Source of the DNA: CAVSUZ01 sp963791885
GTDB taxonomy: Bacteria > Pseudomonadota > Alphaproteobacteria > Acetobacterales > Acetobacteraceae
Assembly: GCA_963791885.1 (NCBI GenBank)
Contig: CAWBUL010000006.1
Span: 1-64,000 of the forward strand
DNA length: 64,000 nt
Direction of reading: 5' to 3'
Position numbers and translations under genes: made by a program. A model generated the notes under the pieces. The model had not been told where the DNA came from. It did not search any database and saw only the letters and a program-made list of their open reading frames with translations. The first letter of the stretch is position 1, and the number at the start of each line of letters is the position of its first letter. Below are positions 28,036 through 36,158 of this stretch, in pieces.

Positions 28036-28036
28036 G

Positions 28037-29452
28037 CACTACTTTGGCACTTCATCTGATTGGCTCTGCAATCTTTTCCGGCAATGCGGACATCGGCTTG
28101 GCGGTTGTGGCGGAGCGAACAGTCGAGCGATGACAGCGCGGCGGATTTCAGGAAGCGTCGGCCTCGGAGGGGCTGTCGGGGTCTGGTTCTTTTTTTCCCC
28201 GCGCTGCGGCACGGAGCCGCAGGTGCTGAAGGTAGGCAAAGGCGATGCAGCTCATGAGCGCATGCCGATGCAGCCCGGTCCACGATCGTCCCTCGAAAGC
28301 CCCGAGGCCAAGCTCTTGCTTGAGCTGCTGATGGGCCTGCTCGCAGACCCACCGCGCCTTGATGCTGACGGCGAGGCGGCGCAGCGACGTGTCTGGCGGC
28401 AGATTGCTCAGATAGTATTTCCGCTCGCCGCTGCTGCGCCATTCGCCGATCAGCCAGACCGCCTCGCCGGGCAAACGGCCGTGACGCGGGCTGCGCGGCC
28501 CGTCGGCAACCCGCACGCGCAAAGCCGCAAACCGAGCGGTGAGCGCACCTTTGCTGCCCTGACGCCAGATGATGCGCCGCCAACGGCAGTTGTCCAGCAC
28601 GTCCGCACCCGCCCGCGCGTCCTCACTTGGGACGGCATGCCGTCGTGGCTTTCCCTTGTTGGCACGCGGAAACAGCAGCCCAACGCCGGTGGTGAACACC
28701 TTCTGCGTGCGCGGGACGCCAACCGACCAGACCAGATCACGCGCGCTCAAGCCTTGGCGGAACGGTGCGCTGAGGCCGTATCCCGCATCGGCCAGGACGC
28801 GGCCGAAGCGGACGCCGGCGGCGCGCACGCGGTCGATCTCTTTCAGTGCGATCTCCGGCTTGGTTAGTGCCGTGCGCTCCGTCTCCGCCACGCCGGCAGC
28901 GGCGCAGCGCGCTTCGTCGTCAGTCCACGACTTCGGCAGGAACAGGCGCAGGCCGATCGGCACCGGCACTTCGCCGCACGCCAGCGTCAGCGAGACCAGC
29001 GCCTGACAGTTCGCCTGCTTTCCAAGCTCGCCACAGTATTGTGGAGCGACCCCGACCGAGAGCGTGCCCTTCTTGGGGATCGCCGTGTCATCGACGACCA
29101 GCACCGCGTCGTCGCCGCCCACGATGGCATCAGCGCGTTCCGCGAGCACACGCCATAACGGCGCGTCGTCCCAGCTCGAACTGCTGATGAAGTGGTGCAG
29201 TTGATCGTGGCCGCGGAGGCCGAGACGCTCGGCAATCGGCTGTACGCTCTTCGGACCATCCGGCCCAAGTAGCCCCCGTACGTAGAGTGGTCCCCAGCGC
29301 CGCCGTGTGCTGCGGCCCATCACTGCAAGAAACGGAATCAACCAGCGGTCAAGATCGTCTCCGAACGCGACAGAACGGGACACAGCAAGCGCTCCGCTGA
29401 ATCCCAGTCTGATACAGAACCGCCACGTGACCGTACAAGTGCCAAAGTAGTG
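28037..29452 (-). mobile_element. IS701-family element
   Basis: Inverted ends: CACTACTTTGGCACTT at 28037 and its complement AAGTGCCAAAGTAGTG ending at 29452. It is flanked by CTAG at 28033-28036 and 29453-29456, matching the YTAR target duplication of IS701 elements. The left CTAG overlaps the TA at the end of the IS630 copy, so the two elements share a border. One intact transposase on the minus strand. Confidence 0.9.
28148..29383 (-). CDS. IS701-family transposase
   Basis: 411 residues from a GTG at 29383 (VSRSVAFGDDLDRWLIPFLA). Family features: GRSTRRRWGPLYVRGLLGP, LHHFISSSSWD, AVLVVDDTAIPKKGTLSVGV (first D), RFGRVLADAGYGLSAPFRQG (second D) and CEQAHQQLKQELGLGAFEGR (E). Length and motifs are normal. 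Probably active. Confidence 0.92.
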   Translation of the reverse strand: MSRSVAFGDDLDRWLIPFLAVMGRSTRRRWGPLYVRGLLGPDGPKSVQPIAERLGLRGHDQLHHFISSSSWDDAPLWRVLAERADAIVGGDDAVLVVDDTAIPKKGTLSVGVAPQYCGELGKQANCQALVSLTLACGEVPVPIGLRLFLPKSWTDDEARCAAAGVAETERTALTKPEIALKEIDRVRAAGVRFGRVLADAGYGLSAPFRQGLSARDLVWSVGVPRTQKVFTTGVGLLFPRANKGKPRRHAVPSEDARAGADVLDNCRWRRIIWRQGSKGALTARFAALRVRVADGPRSPRHGRLPGEAVWLIGEWRSSGERKYYLSNLPPDTSLRRLAVSIKARWVCEQAHQQLKQELGLGAFEGRSWTGLHRHALMSCIAFAYLQHLRLRAAARGKKEPDPDSPSEADAS

Positions 29453-29838
29453 CTAGCCGTTAACCCGTGCATCAACTCCACGAGATGCTGGACCACAATT
29501 GCGGCGATCTCGCAGTTCGAACCATGGAGGAGACTGCCTAACTCAGCTCCATAGGCGATAGCGCGCCGAGACGAGCGCTGCATCAGGTCACCCTGCGGAT
29601 CGGTCATGATGTCCCTCGCAATGTTCTGAGACAGTTCCATTTGATGGCTGATGAGCCGTTGCCCGCTGGCAAGCAGGACGCGGTTAACAGCCAAAAGCGT
29701 CGCGACAGTGCGCGCCCACTCAGCAGGCATTCCGCCATACGTGGCCTCATGAGCGACTTCGTTTTCTTGTGTGGGCTGGTCGTCCGCAGGCTTGTCACGG
29801 TTCATTGTCGTCGACACGCTGGTCTGGATGTTAGTCAT
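29453..29838 (-). pseudogene. Unrecognised gene truncated by IS701
   Basis: Starts MTNIQTSVSTTMNRDKPADD after an AGGAG site. The helical, Gln/Met-rich stretch (VLLASGQRLISHQMELSQNI) followed by GDLMQRSSRRAIAYGAELGS and IVVQHLVELMHGL faintly resembles phasin-like granule proteins, but I do not assert this. About 125 native residues remain before the CTAG target of IS701 at 29456, where the frame runs on into the IS. It follows the kinase-like gene on the same strand by 107 bp. Confidence 0.5.
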
Positions 29839-29945
29839 GATCGGGCTCCTAAAAGTAAAACTCCGGATCGCTGGCCGATAACTGTCGTCGTGCAAGATCG
29901 AGACACCTCGGAAAGCGGAAGTGTTTCGAACGGACCACTACTTAT

Positions 29946-30764
29946 TTAATCGGCGATCAGTGTCGCGCATCGGTCATCTTGGTTGGCGATAGGGAAGGTA
30001 AGCTCGGTCGATGTCAGACCAAAGCAGGGCGCGCGAAAGGAGAGATCGGATTCGAGAAGTTCCGCGAGGTCTGCCAGGCTGTCGGAGGGCGGTTCGCGCA
30101 TCGTCCCAAGTCCGCTTCCTGTGATCTTCAAACTCATCTCGCGTTGCCCACTCTTGCAGAGCGCGACCTCGATGTGGCCACGTCCGGACTGCGAAAGGCC
30201 ACGCAGAAGCAGCCCCGAGACCAGTTCGCAGGCCGCAAGTACAAGCGCCCTGCACTTGAACTGAGGCAGACTGAGCCGCGCGATGTCCGCTGTGAAGCAC
30301 AAAGAACCTGTGGTCGGCGCAAATAGCTCATTCAAACCTCGGACGACCGTCATCAGTGCCTCGGAGCACGGAATCGATTCGTTGTCCTCGTCGACATCCA
30401 TCGACCGCAAAACGGTTGCGACCTCACTGGCGATCCCCCGTTCCGCCTCGCCCGCCGTCACGTCGAGGCAGCACGGGGGCGCGAACTTGTCCAACAAGGC
30501 GGTCAGGCGGATCATGTTGTATGCCCGGTTCATCGCCTCGTTGACCCAGACCGTCCGGAACGCCGGCCGCCCGCGCCGTGCGGTCAGCAGCGTTGCATCG
30601 AGGAGAGTGCCGAGCATGGCCTGTCGCGACCTGGAGCACATGGCGACCTGGGCCGCCATCTGCTCCAGTCGGCACGGTACGCTGAACCGCCCGTTCCTCA
30701 GTTGTAGTGCGATAGCAACCGATGGCGACCGCTCGACAGTGGGCATAGAAAGGGCAATGTGCAT
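29946..30764 (-). CDS. Protein with a degenerate histidine-kinase-like ATPase domain
   Basis: 272 residues, start MHIALSMPTVERSPSVAIA after GGAAG. Residues about 70-130 are helical (VNEAMNRAYNMIRLTALLDK). Residues about 155-265 resemble the HATPase_c fold of small sensor kinases or anti-sigma kinases: LPQFKCRALVLAACELVSGL, GLSQSGRGHIEVALCKSG and LKITGSGLGTM, in place of the usual N-box and DxGxG box. The missing Asn and Asp make ATP binding uncertain. It could be a partner or scaffold instead of an active kinase. Confidence 0.45.
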   Translation of the reverse strand: MHIALSMPTVERSPSVAIALQLRNGRFSVPCRLEQMAAQVAMCSRSRQAMLGTLLDATLLTARRGRPAFRTVWVNEAMNRAYNMIRLTALLDKFAPPCCLDVTAGEAERGIASEVATVLRSMDVDEDNESIPCSEALMTVVRGLNELFAPTTGSLCFTADIARLSLPQFKCRALVLAACELVSGLLLRGLSQSGRGHIEVALCKSGQREMSLKITGSGLGTMREPPSDSLADLAELLESDLSFRAPCFGLTSTELTFPIANQDDRCATLIAD

Positions 30765-31009
30765 CTGAACTTCCTCGACACGCGATCATCGTCATGCGGT
30801 CAGTTCGGCCGACAGCGCGGATGGGTTACACCGTCGCACCTTGCCTTTCGTGTCATAGCGACCTGTTCCAGCGGCGCGGCAGAGATCCTCGTATGACGCC
30901 AGAGGCCGGCTTGAACCAACCACGTTCTAAAATTGCTTCGTCAGCCTTCGGACGGGCATTGGCAAGTTAACCCCTGGGGGCCAAGCGGGTATCGGGCGAG
31001 ACTGGCGGC

Positions 31010-31720
31010 ATGCAGGCTCCGCCCACCTCTTACCCGCGACACCGGTTCCCGGCCGAGATCATCAGCCACGCAGTGTGGCTGTATCACGTATTCAGCCTCA
31101 GCTACGGGATGTCGAGCTGATCCTGGCCGAACGGGGCGTTGTCGTGACCCGTGAGAGCATCCGGCATTGGTGCCGGAAGTTCGGCGCCAAGTTCGCCCGC
31201 AAGCTGCGCCGGCGACGGCCGAGGCCGGGTGATACATGGCACCTCGACGAGGTGTTTATCCGGATCAATGGCGTGCTGCACTATTTGTGGCGGGCAGTCG
31301 ACCAGCACGGGGGTTGTGCTCGACATCCTCGTACAGGCGCGCCGGAATGGAGCCGCTGCCAAACGCTTCTTCAAGCGTCTGCTGCGTGGGCTGAAATACA
31401 AACCCAGGCGGCTCGTCACTGATGGCTTACGCAGTTACGGCGTTGCTCAGCGTGCTGTCCTTCCGGAGGTCCGGCATCGCACGAGCAGATATCTCAATAA
31501 TCGAGCGGAAAACTCGCATCGACCGACGCGACGACGAGAACGGCAGATGCAGAAGTTCAAGTCGGCTGGACACACACAGCATTTTCTCTCGGCGCATGCG
31601 ATCATCTACGGTCATTTTCGACTACGCCGTCATCCTATGGCGGCGAGCCATTACTGGAGCGCCCGCGCCAAGGCGTTCCGGATCTGGCGCGAGGAGACCT
31701 GCGCCCAAACGATGCGCTGA
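31010..31720 (+). pseudogene. IS6-family transposase, frameshifted
   Basis: Reads MQAPPTSYPRHRFPAEIISH then AVWLYHVFSLSY; a shift near 31090 gives LILAERGVVVTRESIRHWCR and DTWHLDEVFIRINGVLHYLW (first D). A second shift near 31310 gives VVLDILVQARRNGAAAKRFF, VTDGLRSYGVAQ (second D) and NRAENSHRPTRRRERQMQKF (E). It is close to the intact copy at 32921-33631. Confidence 0.9.
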
Positions 31721-31750
31721 TTATAGTCCCCTGTGCATCCGCCCCGTCAG

Positions 31751-31819
31751 CTAGTGGTCCGATCCCGACGCTTGAGTCCCTCAAGCGTCGGGTGAATTGG
31801 CCCACCAAATAAAGCCTAG
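31751..31819. repeat. Palindrome 1 bounded by CTAG
   Basis: Between CTAG at 31751-31754 and CTAG at 31816-31819 lies a 61-bp segment with a perfect 13-bp stem (CCCGACGCTTGAG, 31764-31776, and its inverse 31780-31792) and a 3-base loop. Both outer ends carry imperfect TGG inverse sequence. It could be a MITE-like unit or a terminator. Confidence 0.6.
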
Positions 31820-31863
31820 TGGATGGAATCTGACGGCTCTTTCCGTCAGATTCCATCCACTAG
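31816..31863. repeat. Palindrome 2, 21-bp perfect stem bounded by CTAG
   Basis: CTAGTGGATGGAATCTGACG begins a 21-bp arm (31816-31836) matched exactly by its inverse at 31843-31863, with a 6-base loop CTCTTT. It shares its left CTAG with palindrome 1. It has the form of two IS ends brought together after loss of the body. Confidence 0.85.
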
Positions 31864-31908
31864 ATTCCCAGGCGGATTAACTTGCCAATTCCCGGCAGAC
31901 CGATCCAA

Positions 31909-32142
31909 CTATTTAGCAGTCGCGAACCTTATAGCTGCTGCCTCGGCTGCCGCCTGTGCTTCCTGCAGCTTGGTGCAATGACCGGAGGAAATTGAGGCAT
32001 ACACGCTCGAATCCGAGGAGCGCTTGAAAACCTGATATCGATACAAGCCCGCGATTTTCGCCGGCATGACGGCCAGACGAAGGCCTTTGACCTCAGACGT
32101 AAACCTCTGGGCGTCCTCAAGCGTCCAAAGCAAGGGGGCCAT
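31909..32142 (-). CDS. Small hypothetical protein
   Basis: 77 residues starting MAPLLWTLEDAQRFTSEVKG with GGAG 8 bases upstream. The middle (LYRYQVFKRSSDSSVYASIS) and Ala-rich tail (LQEAQAAAEAAAIRFATA) look like a compact alpha/beta protein. No signal peptide. It is read in the direction of the leftward sigmaF-type promoter at 32366-32391. Family not recognised. Confidence 0.5.
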   Translation of the reverse strand: MAPLLWTLEDAQRFTSEVKGLRLAVMPAKIAGLYRYQVFKRSSDSSVYASISSGHCTKLQEAQAAAEAAAIRFATAK

Positions 32143-32194
32143 TCCAGCTCTCCACTTATTAACTAGAGTGCATCAGATTGCGTCGTGATCTTGG

Positions 32195-32353
32195 TCAGGC
32201 AGGCGATCCACCTGGGGCCGGCCGCAAATCAAAGCATTCCAGTAAGCCATCGACCATCGCTGCTCCCTGGGAGCTCAGACGCCGGAACACCGCGCTCAGG
32301 CCGTACGGTTTGGACAGCAACACTGGCTCCAAGCGAGACCGCACGAATGACAT
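32195..32353 (-). CDS. Possible 52-residue protein just behind a sigmaF-type promoter
   Basis: The ATG (complement of 32351-32353) lies only 13 bases beyond the CGAA box of the minus-strand promoter, with no Shine-Dalgarno, so the mRNA would be nearly leaderless. It reads MSFVRSRLEPVLLSKPYGLS and ends FDLRPAPGGSPA. Coding status rests mainly on its position. Confidence 0.3.
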   Translation of the reverse strand: MSFVRSRLEPVLLSKPYGLSAVFRRLSSQGAAMVDGLLECFDLRPAPGGSPA

Positions 32354-32365
32354 CACGATGCGTCA

Positions 32366-32391
32366 TTCGGCGCGACAGTTCCGTCGGTTAC
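32366..32391 (-). promoter_or_regulatory. SigmaF-type promoter, leftward
   Basis: On the minus strand GTAACC (complement of 32386-32391), 16 bases, then CGAA (complement of 32366-32369). This is the sequence and spacing described for Caulobacter sigmaF promoters. It is divergent from the promoter at 32440. Confidence 0.7.
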
Positions 32392-32439
32392 ACGCGTGCA
32401 TCACGAAACTTCGGATCGGCAGCCTCTGACCCAGACGGT

Positions 32440-32465
32440 GTAACCTGGCGAGGTAAACCAGCGAA
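32440..32465 (+). promoter_or_regulatory. SigmaF-type promoter, rightward
   Basis: GTAACC at 32440-32445, 16 bases, CGAA at 32462-32465. Same sequence and spacing as the element upstream of the sigF gene at 34868. The next start codon downstream is the ATG at 32569. Confidence 0.7.
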
Positions 32466-32528
32466 TAATCAGTGAGATCACTGTCGGACCAAGCCGGGCA
32501 CTGCGGCTGGCACTACGCGTTCTGCATC

Positions 32529-32551
32529 GCGCGAAAGCGACGCTTTCGCGC
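32529..32551. repeat. Perfect 11-bp palindrome upstream of a small gene
   Basis: GCGCGAAAGCG (32529-32539), one base, then CGCTTTCGCGC (32541-32551). It lies in the leader between the sigmaF-type promoter and the ATG at 32569, so it could be an operator or an RNA hairpin affecting translation. Confidence 0.55.
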
Positions 32552-32568
32552 TGCCATAGGGGAAGGCC

Positions 32569-32724
32569 ATGTCGTTGCACATTGCTGCCACCTACCTGGC
32601 CTCTGCGCCGGCCCGCATCGGGCTGGCCGTCGTGGCAGCGTTCGCGGCCTTGCTCGCAGTCCTCCTTGCGACTAGACCAAGCATGGTGATGGGCGTGGTT
32701 CATTCGGTAATGAGCGTGATGTAG
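32569..32724 (+). CDS. 51-residue single-span membrane peptide, candidate sigmaF target
   Basis: The ATG at 32569 follows GGGGAAGG by 3 bases. The product has a short N-terminus (MSLHIAATYLASAPARIG), one strongly hydrophobic helix (LAVVAAFAALLAVLLA, about residues 19-34) and a Met/Val-rich tail with His (MVMGVVHSVMSVM). Such peptides may modulate membrane complexes or serve as stress peptides. I recognise no family. Expression is predicted from the exact sigmaF-type promoter at 32440. An IS6 copy begins 138 bp after the stop, so any downstream operon partner may have been lost. Confidence 0.5.
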   Translation: MSLHIAATYLASAPARIGLAVVAAFAALLAVLLATRPSMVMGVVHSVMSVM

Positions 32725-32861
32725 CTGGCTTCGCTCGTCAAAGTCGAAATGCATAACCAGAAGTCTGGGGCGGTACCTAAAGCCATCCCCACCACCACCT
32801 TCCAGTTCTTGTTCGAGAGTTCTAGAACAGAGGACGAAGGCTGGAATTGAAACGTCCTGTG

Positions 32862-33694
32862 GGCATTGGCAAGTTAATGATGGGCTGGCTTGATGAGAGG
32901 GGACGAGTGAGAATCCCGGCATGACCACTCAGCCGTCCCTGTATCGCCGTCATCGCTTTCCGGGTGAGATCATAAGCCACGCCGTGTGGCTGTATCACCT
33001 GTTCAGCCTCAGTCTGCGCGACATCGAGCTCATCCTGGCCGAGCGCGGCGTCCTGGTCACCCGCGAGAGTATCCGCTACTGGTGTCGCAAGTTTGGTGCT
33101 GAATTCGCCAGGCGGTTGCGCCGACGGCGGCCACGGCCAGGCGATACCTGGCACATGGATGAGGTTTTCATCCGCATCAACGGCGCGCTGCATTACCTCT
33201 GGCGTGCTGTGGATCAGCAGGGAGTGGTGCTGGAGATCCTGGTGCAGGAGAAGCGTGATGGTACCGCTGCCAAAAGCTTCTTCAGACGTCTGCTGCACGG
33301 TCTCCAGTATAAACCGAAGCGCATTATCACCGATGGTCTCCGCAGTTATGGCGTCGCGCGGCGAGCTCTCTTACCCAATGTGAAACATCGCACGAGCCGC
33401 TACCTCAACAACCGTGTTGAAAACTCCCACCGACCAACGCGACGACAAGAACGGCAGATGCAAAGGTTCAAGTCCCCACGTCAGGCACAGGAGTTCCTCT
33501 CGGCGTATGGCATCATCTATGGCCACTTCCGGCCAAGACGTCATCTGATGACAGCAGCGGACTACCGGCGGGTTCGGACCACAACATTTCGGGTTTGGCG
33601 ACAGGAAACCTGCGTCCAACAGGCAACATAGACCGCACCGGCAGGTGACAATATCAGCAAAGCTCATTCCGTCTCCGGTTAACTTGCCAATGCC
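32862..33694 (+). mobile_element. IS6-family element, copy B (intact)
   Basis: Ends GGCATTGGCAAGTTAA (32862-32877) and the inverse TTAACTTGCCAATGCC (33679-33694), enclosing one intact transposase. Flanking 8-mers differ, so it has no visible target duplication, as after replicative transposition followed by deletion. Confidence 0.88.
32921..33631 (+). CDS. IS6-family transposase
   Basis: 236 residues starting MTTQPSLYRRHRFPGEIISH. DDE motifs: TWHMDEVFIRINGALHYLW (first D), IITDGLRSYGVARRALL (second D) and NRVENSHRPTRRQERQMQRF (E). Length normal for IS6. Probably active and the source of the solo ends at 38369 and 40312. Confidence 0.93.
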   Translation: MTTQPSLYRRHRFPGEIISHAVWLYHLFSLSLRDIELILAERGVLVTRESIRYWCRKFGAEFARRLRRRRPRPGDTWHMDEVFIRINGALHYLWRAVDQQGVVLEILVQEKRDGTAAKSFFRRLLHGLQYKPKRIITDGLRSYGVARRALLPNVKHRTSRYLNNRVENSHRPTRRQERQMQRFKSPRQAQEFLSAYGIIYGHFRPRRHLMTAADYRRVRTTTFRVWRQETCVQQAT

Positions 33695-33769
33695 TATAGA
33701 ACGCAACACAATCGCTCTGTCACAACGGTGGGTAAGGCTGAGATTCACGGTTGAGATCATCGCGCCTGT

Positions 33770-34360
33770 TGCCGGATCAGGTCAATGAACGTGCGCAGCC
33801 GGGCCGGAATATTGCGGCGGCTTGGATAGTAGAGACAAAGACCCGATATTCCGGCGACCAGTCTTCCAATACCGGCAGCAACAGGCCAGCCTCGATCGAC
33901 TTGGCTGCAGCGATATCAGAGAGAAAGGCCAGGCCCTCGCCGGCCAGAGCAGCCACCAGCATCAGATCGCTATCGTCGAGGGTCAACTGGCCCGGGACGT
34001 CTATTGCGACAGCCTCGCCACGCTTTTCAAACTCCCAACGGTAGATCGTGCCGTGCCCCGTGCGCCGACGAATGCAGCGGTGCTCCGCCAGGTCAGCCGG
34101 CGTTCTCGGCAGGTTTCGCTCCGCGAAGTAGGCGGACGAACCCACGACGATCGAGCGTATGGGACGGGTGATCGGCACGGCGATCATGTCCGGCGGAACA
34201 AACTCTTCGAGCCGAACGCCGGCGTCGAAGCCCTGTCCTACGATGTCCACCATCGCCCCTTCGGTGACCATGTCGACCGCCACGCGGGATAGCGGCGCAT
34301 GTATTCGGAGATCAGAGGCGACAGAACGATCCGCCCCGCGCCCGGCACCAAGCGCCTTCC
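33770..34360 (-). pseudogene. LysR-family regulator, effector domain only, frameshifted
   Basis: Read leftwards: AGRIVLSPLISEYMRRYP, a shift near 34285, then VAVDMVTEGAMVDIVGQGFD, GVRLEEFVPPDMIAVPITRP, VVGSSAYFAERNLPRTPADL and DSDLMLVAALAGEGLAFLSD. A second shift near 33835 leads to LYYPSRRNIPARLRTFIDLI. The HTH half is missing and its place is taken by the NDH-2 fragment. Confidence 0.75.
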
Positions 34361-34572
34361 GGTACCGGAACTACGGCAATCTGGCGACGATTGAACGCCT
34401 CGGCTGGCCTCGGTTTGGGGGACGCCCGCTTGGTGGCTGTGGGGCCTTGCTCACGTGTCCTTACTCGCGGGGGGACGCAACCGCACGATCGTCGGTACTG
34501 AATTGGCTCTGGGCCGACCTGACCTACCGGCGGGGCACCCGCCTCATCACCCAGAATACGATGGACGCGTGA
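34360..34572 (+). pseudogene. Type II NADH dehydrogenase (NDH-2), C-terminal remnant
   Basis: FRYRNYGNLATIERLGWPRF, and after small shifts VLNWLWADLTYRRGTRLIT, match the C-terminal membrane-anchoring end of Ndh-type FAD oxidoreductases (YGNxATIG then LNWLWxYLTxxRxxRLIT). Only about 70 codons remain. It abuts the LysR remnant back to back. Confidence 0.6.
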
Positions 34573-34867
34573 GCCGTTGATCCTTCAGGTGAAGTCTGGC
34601 CATTTTAGTTCGCGTGTTCTAAAACAGCTAATGGCCACGGTCTGCGGTCGTTGGCTTGAATCCCCCCTGATCAACCGGCGGGAGATTGGTCGGTATCGCC
34701 GTAGCACAGGGACCGAACGTGGGAATGTGCTGGAATACCCAAACGCTCGAACGGTCGCTTCTTGGCAGTCTGATGAACAGTGCCCCAGGACGACTTGCGC
34801 CGCACGCTCCACCATGATCCGACAATTTCCCAGAGATCCGTCTTTCGGCGAGGTATGGTCCAAATCT
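34573..34867. other. Upstream region of sigF
   Basis: Frames here on both strands look like noise; I see no recognisable gene. The only clear signal is the sigmaF-type promoter starting at 34868. Confidence 0.35.
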
Positions 34868-34893
34868 GTAACCGGACTCAGGTCGGCGCCGAA
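34868..34893 (+). promoter_or_regulatory. SigmaF-type autoregulatory promoter
   Basis: GTAACC (34868-34873), 16 bases, CGAA (34890-34893), 42 bp before the sigF ATG. This matches the promoter form reported for sigmaF in Caulobacter, so the sigma factor probably drives its own operon. Confidence 0.8.
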
Positions 34894-34935
34894 CATGATG
34901 TTTGAAGCCAGCGGGACCAGCGCGCGTCGAACAAA

Positions 34936-35529
34936 ATGTCCGGTTCCGAACCGGGTTCATCCGATATGGCCCGGATCCTGAGCGCCAAGACCGGCGATGC
35001 ATCCGGTCAGAACTGGGACCGGATGATGGCGGCCGCGCAGATGGGAGATGCCAACGCGTATAGAACGCTGGTTGCCGAGCTGGCTTCGTGGCTGCGCCGG
35101 TACTATGCAAGGCGCCTGCCGCCTGCCGTGATTGAGGATACGGTTCAGGACGTTCTGTTGGCGATCCACGAAAAGCGTCACACCTACGACCCCGCGCGTC
35201 CCTTCGGACCGTGGCTCGCCGCGATCGCCCGGTACAAGTGGATCGACCGGCTACGCTCACTCAAGGCAGAAGCGGCCGAACCCCTGGATGAGAACATGGG
35301 TGTGCCGGATCATGAAGATCGCGTCGTCGCTGGATCGACGTTCCAACAACTGCTGGCCGGACTGAAACCCCCGCAGGCTGAAGCGATCCGGCTGGTGAAG
35401 CTGGAGGGCTACAGCGTCGAAGAGGCTTCACGCGCGACGGGTCAGTCGGTCTCACTTATCAAGGTGAACATCCACCGCGGCATCAAACGTCTCGCCACCA
35501 TTATCAAGGCCGCTGGCGATGCGGACTGA
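34936..35529 (+). CDS. sigF: ECF RNA polymerase sigma factor, SigF type
   Basis: 197 residues from the ATG at 34936. Region 2: YRTLVAELASWLRRYYARRL, VIEDTVQDVLLAIHEKRHTY and PWLAAIARYKWIDRLRS. Region 4: LKPPQAEAIRLVKLEGYSVE then EASRATGQSVSLIKVNIHRG. This layout and the downstream NrsF-family gene match the Caulobacter sigmaF module, where the membrane anti-sigma factor holds the sigma factor until metal or oxidative stress. It overlaps the anti-sigma gene by 11 bp. Intact, with its own sigmaF-type promoter. Confidence 0.88.
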   Translation: MSGSEPGSSDMARILSAKTGDASGQNWDRMMAAAQMGDANAYRTLVAELASWLRRYYARRLPPAVIEDTVQDVLLAIHEKRHTYDPARPFGPWLAAIARYKWIDRLRSLKAEAAEPLDENMGVPDHEDRVVAGSTFQQLLAGLKPPQAEAIRLVKLEGYSVEEASRATGQSVSLIKVNIHRGIKRLATIIKAAGDAD

Positions 35530-36158
35530 GTCGCTGGTTGACCGCCTCAGCAAGGATCTTCGCCCTGTGCAGCGACGGAGCATGGCGCGGGAGGCGCTCC
35601 TGCTGTTGCTCCTTGCTGCCGTTGAGGTCGCAGCCTTCCTGGGGATGGGTTTTATGCGTCCCGACATGCCGGTGGCGATGGAAGCCCCTTCCTTCTGGTG
35701 GAAACTCACGAGTATGGGGCTCATTGCTGTCCTCGGTGCGGGCGTCGCGATCCTATCGGGCGATCCCGTTCGATCGCCCCGTCGTGGTTTGTTGGATTCT
35801 CCTGTGCATCGTCGCGATCTTCGCCAGCGGCTGGCTGATTGATGCGGCCGGCAACGGGTGGGCAGATCTGCTTCGCCGTCTCGATTGGACGCAAGGCGTG
35901 CAATGCGTGTGGAAAATGGTGGTATTGTCGATTCCACCAGCTGTCGCACTTGGCATACTGATACGACGTGCTGCGCCCACCGACCGCGCTGGGACGGCGC
36001 TTGCCGCGGCGCCTTCGTCCGCAGCCTGGGGAGCGTTCGTCTTCGTCTTCGCCTGTCCCTCGGATGATCCGCTCTACATTGCTGTCTGGTACACGGTGGG
36101 ATGCTCCATCGTGACGATACTCGGACGGGCCATTCTGATTCGGGTGTCGCGATGGTGA
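35519..36158 (+). pseudogene. nrsF: NrsF-family (DUF1109) membrane anti-sigma factor, one frameshift
   Basis: Starts MRTESLVDRLSKDLRPVQRR with the first helix LLLLLLAAVEVAAFLGMGF. Near 35755 the frame shifts and continues VVVCWILLCIVAIFASGWLI, WKMVVLSIPPAVALGILIRR, AWGAFVFVFACPSDDPLYIA and VGCSIVTILGRAILIRVSRW. The six-helix pattern and the late Cys-Pro segment fit NrsF, whose cysteines sense metals or oxidants. As read, the protein would stop after about 107 residues. If real, this would release SigF from control; a sequencing error is equally possible. Confidence 0.75.

Larger units (their letters stand above)
30955..31892 (+). mobile_element. IS6-family element, copy A (decayed)
   Basis: Bounded by GGCATTGGCAAGTTAA at 30955-30970 and its inverse TTAACTTGCCAATTCC at 31877-31892. 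It contains a frameshifted transposase and, near the right end, two palindromes. No 8-bp target duplication is visible. Confidence 0.75.

Noticed and set aside
33712..33760. Possible target-site link between the two IS6 copies
   Set aside because: Flanking 8-mers of 30955/31892 and 32862/33694 do not match in any pairing I tried.
34577..34981. 134-codon frame upstream of sigF
   Set aside because: Composition and residue pattern look random, it contains the sigmaF-type promoter and overlaps the sigF start.
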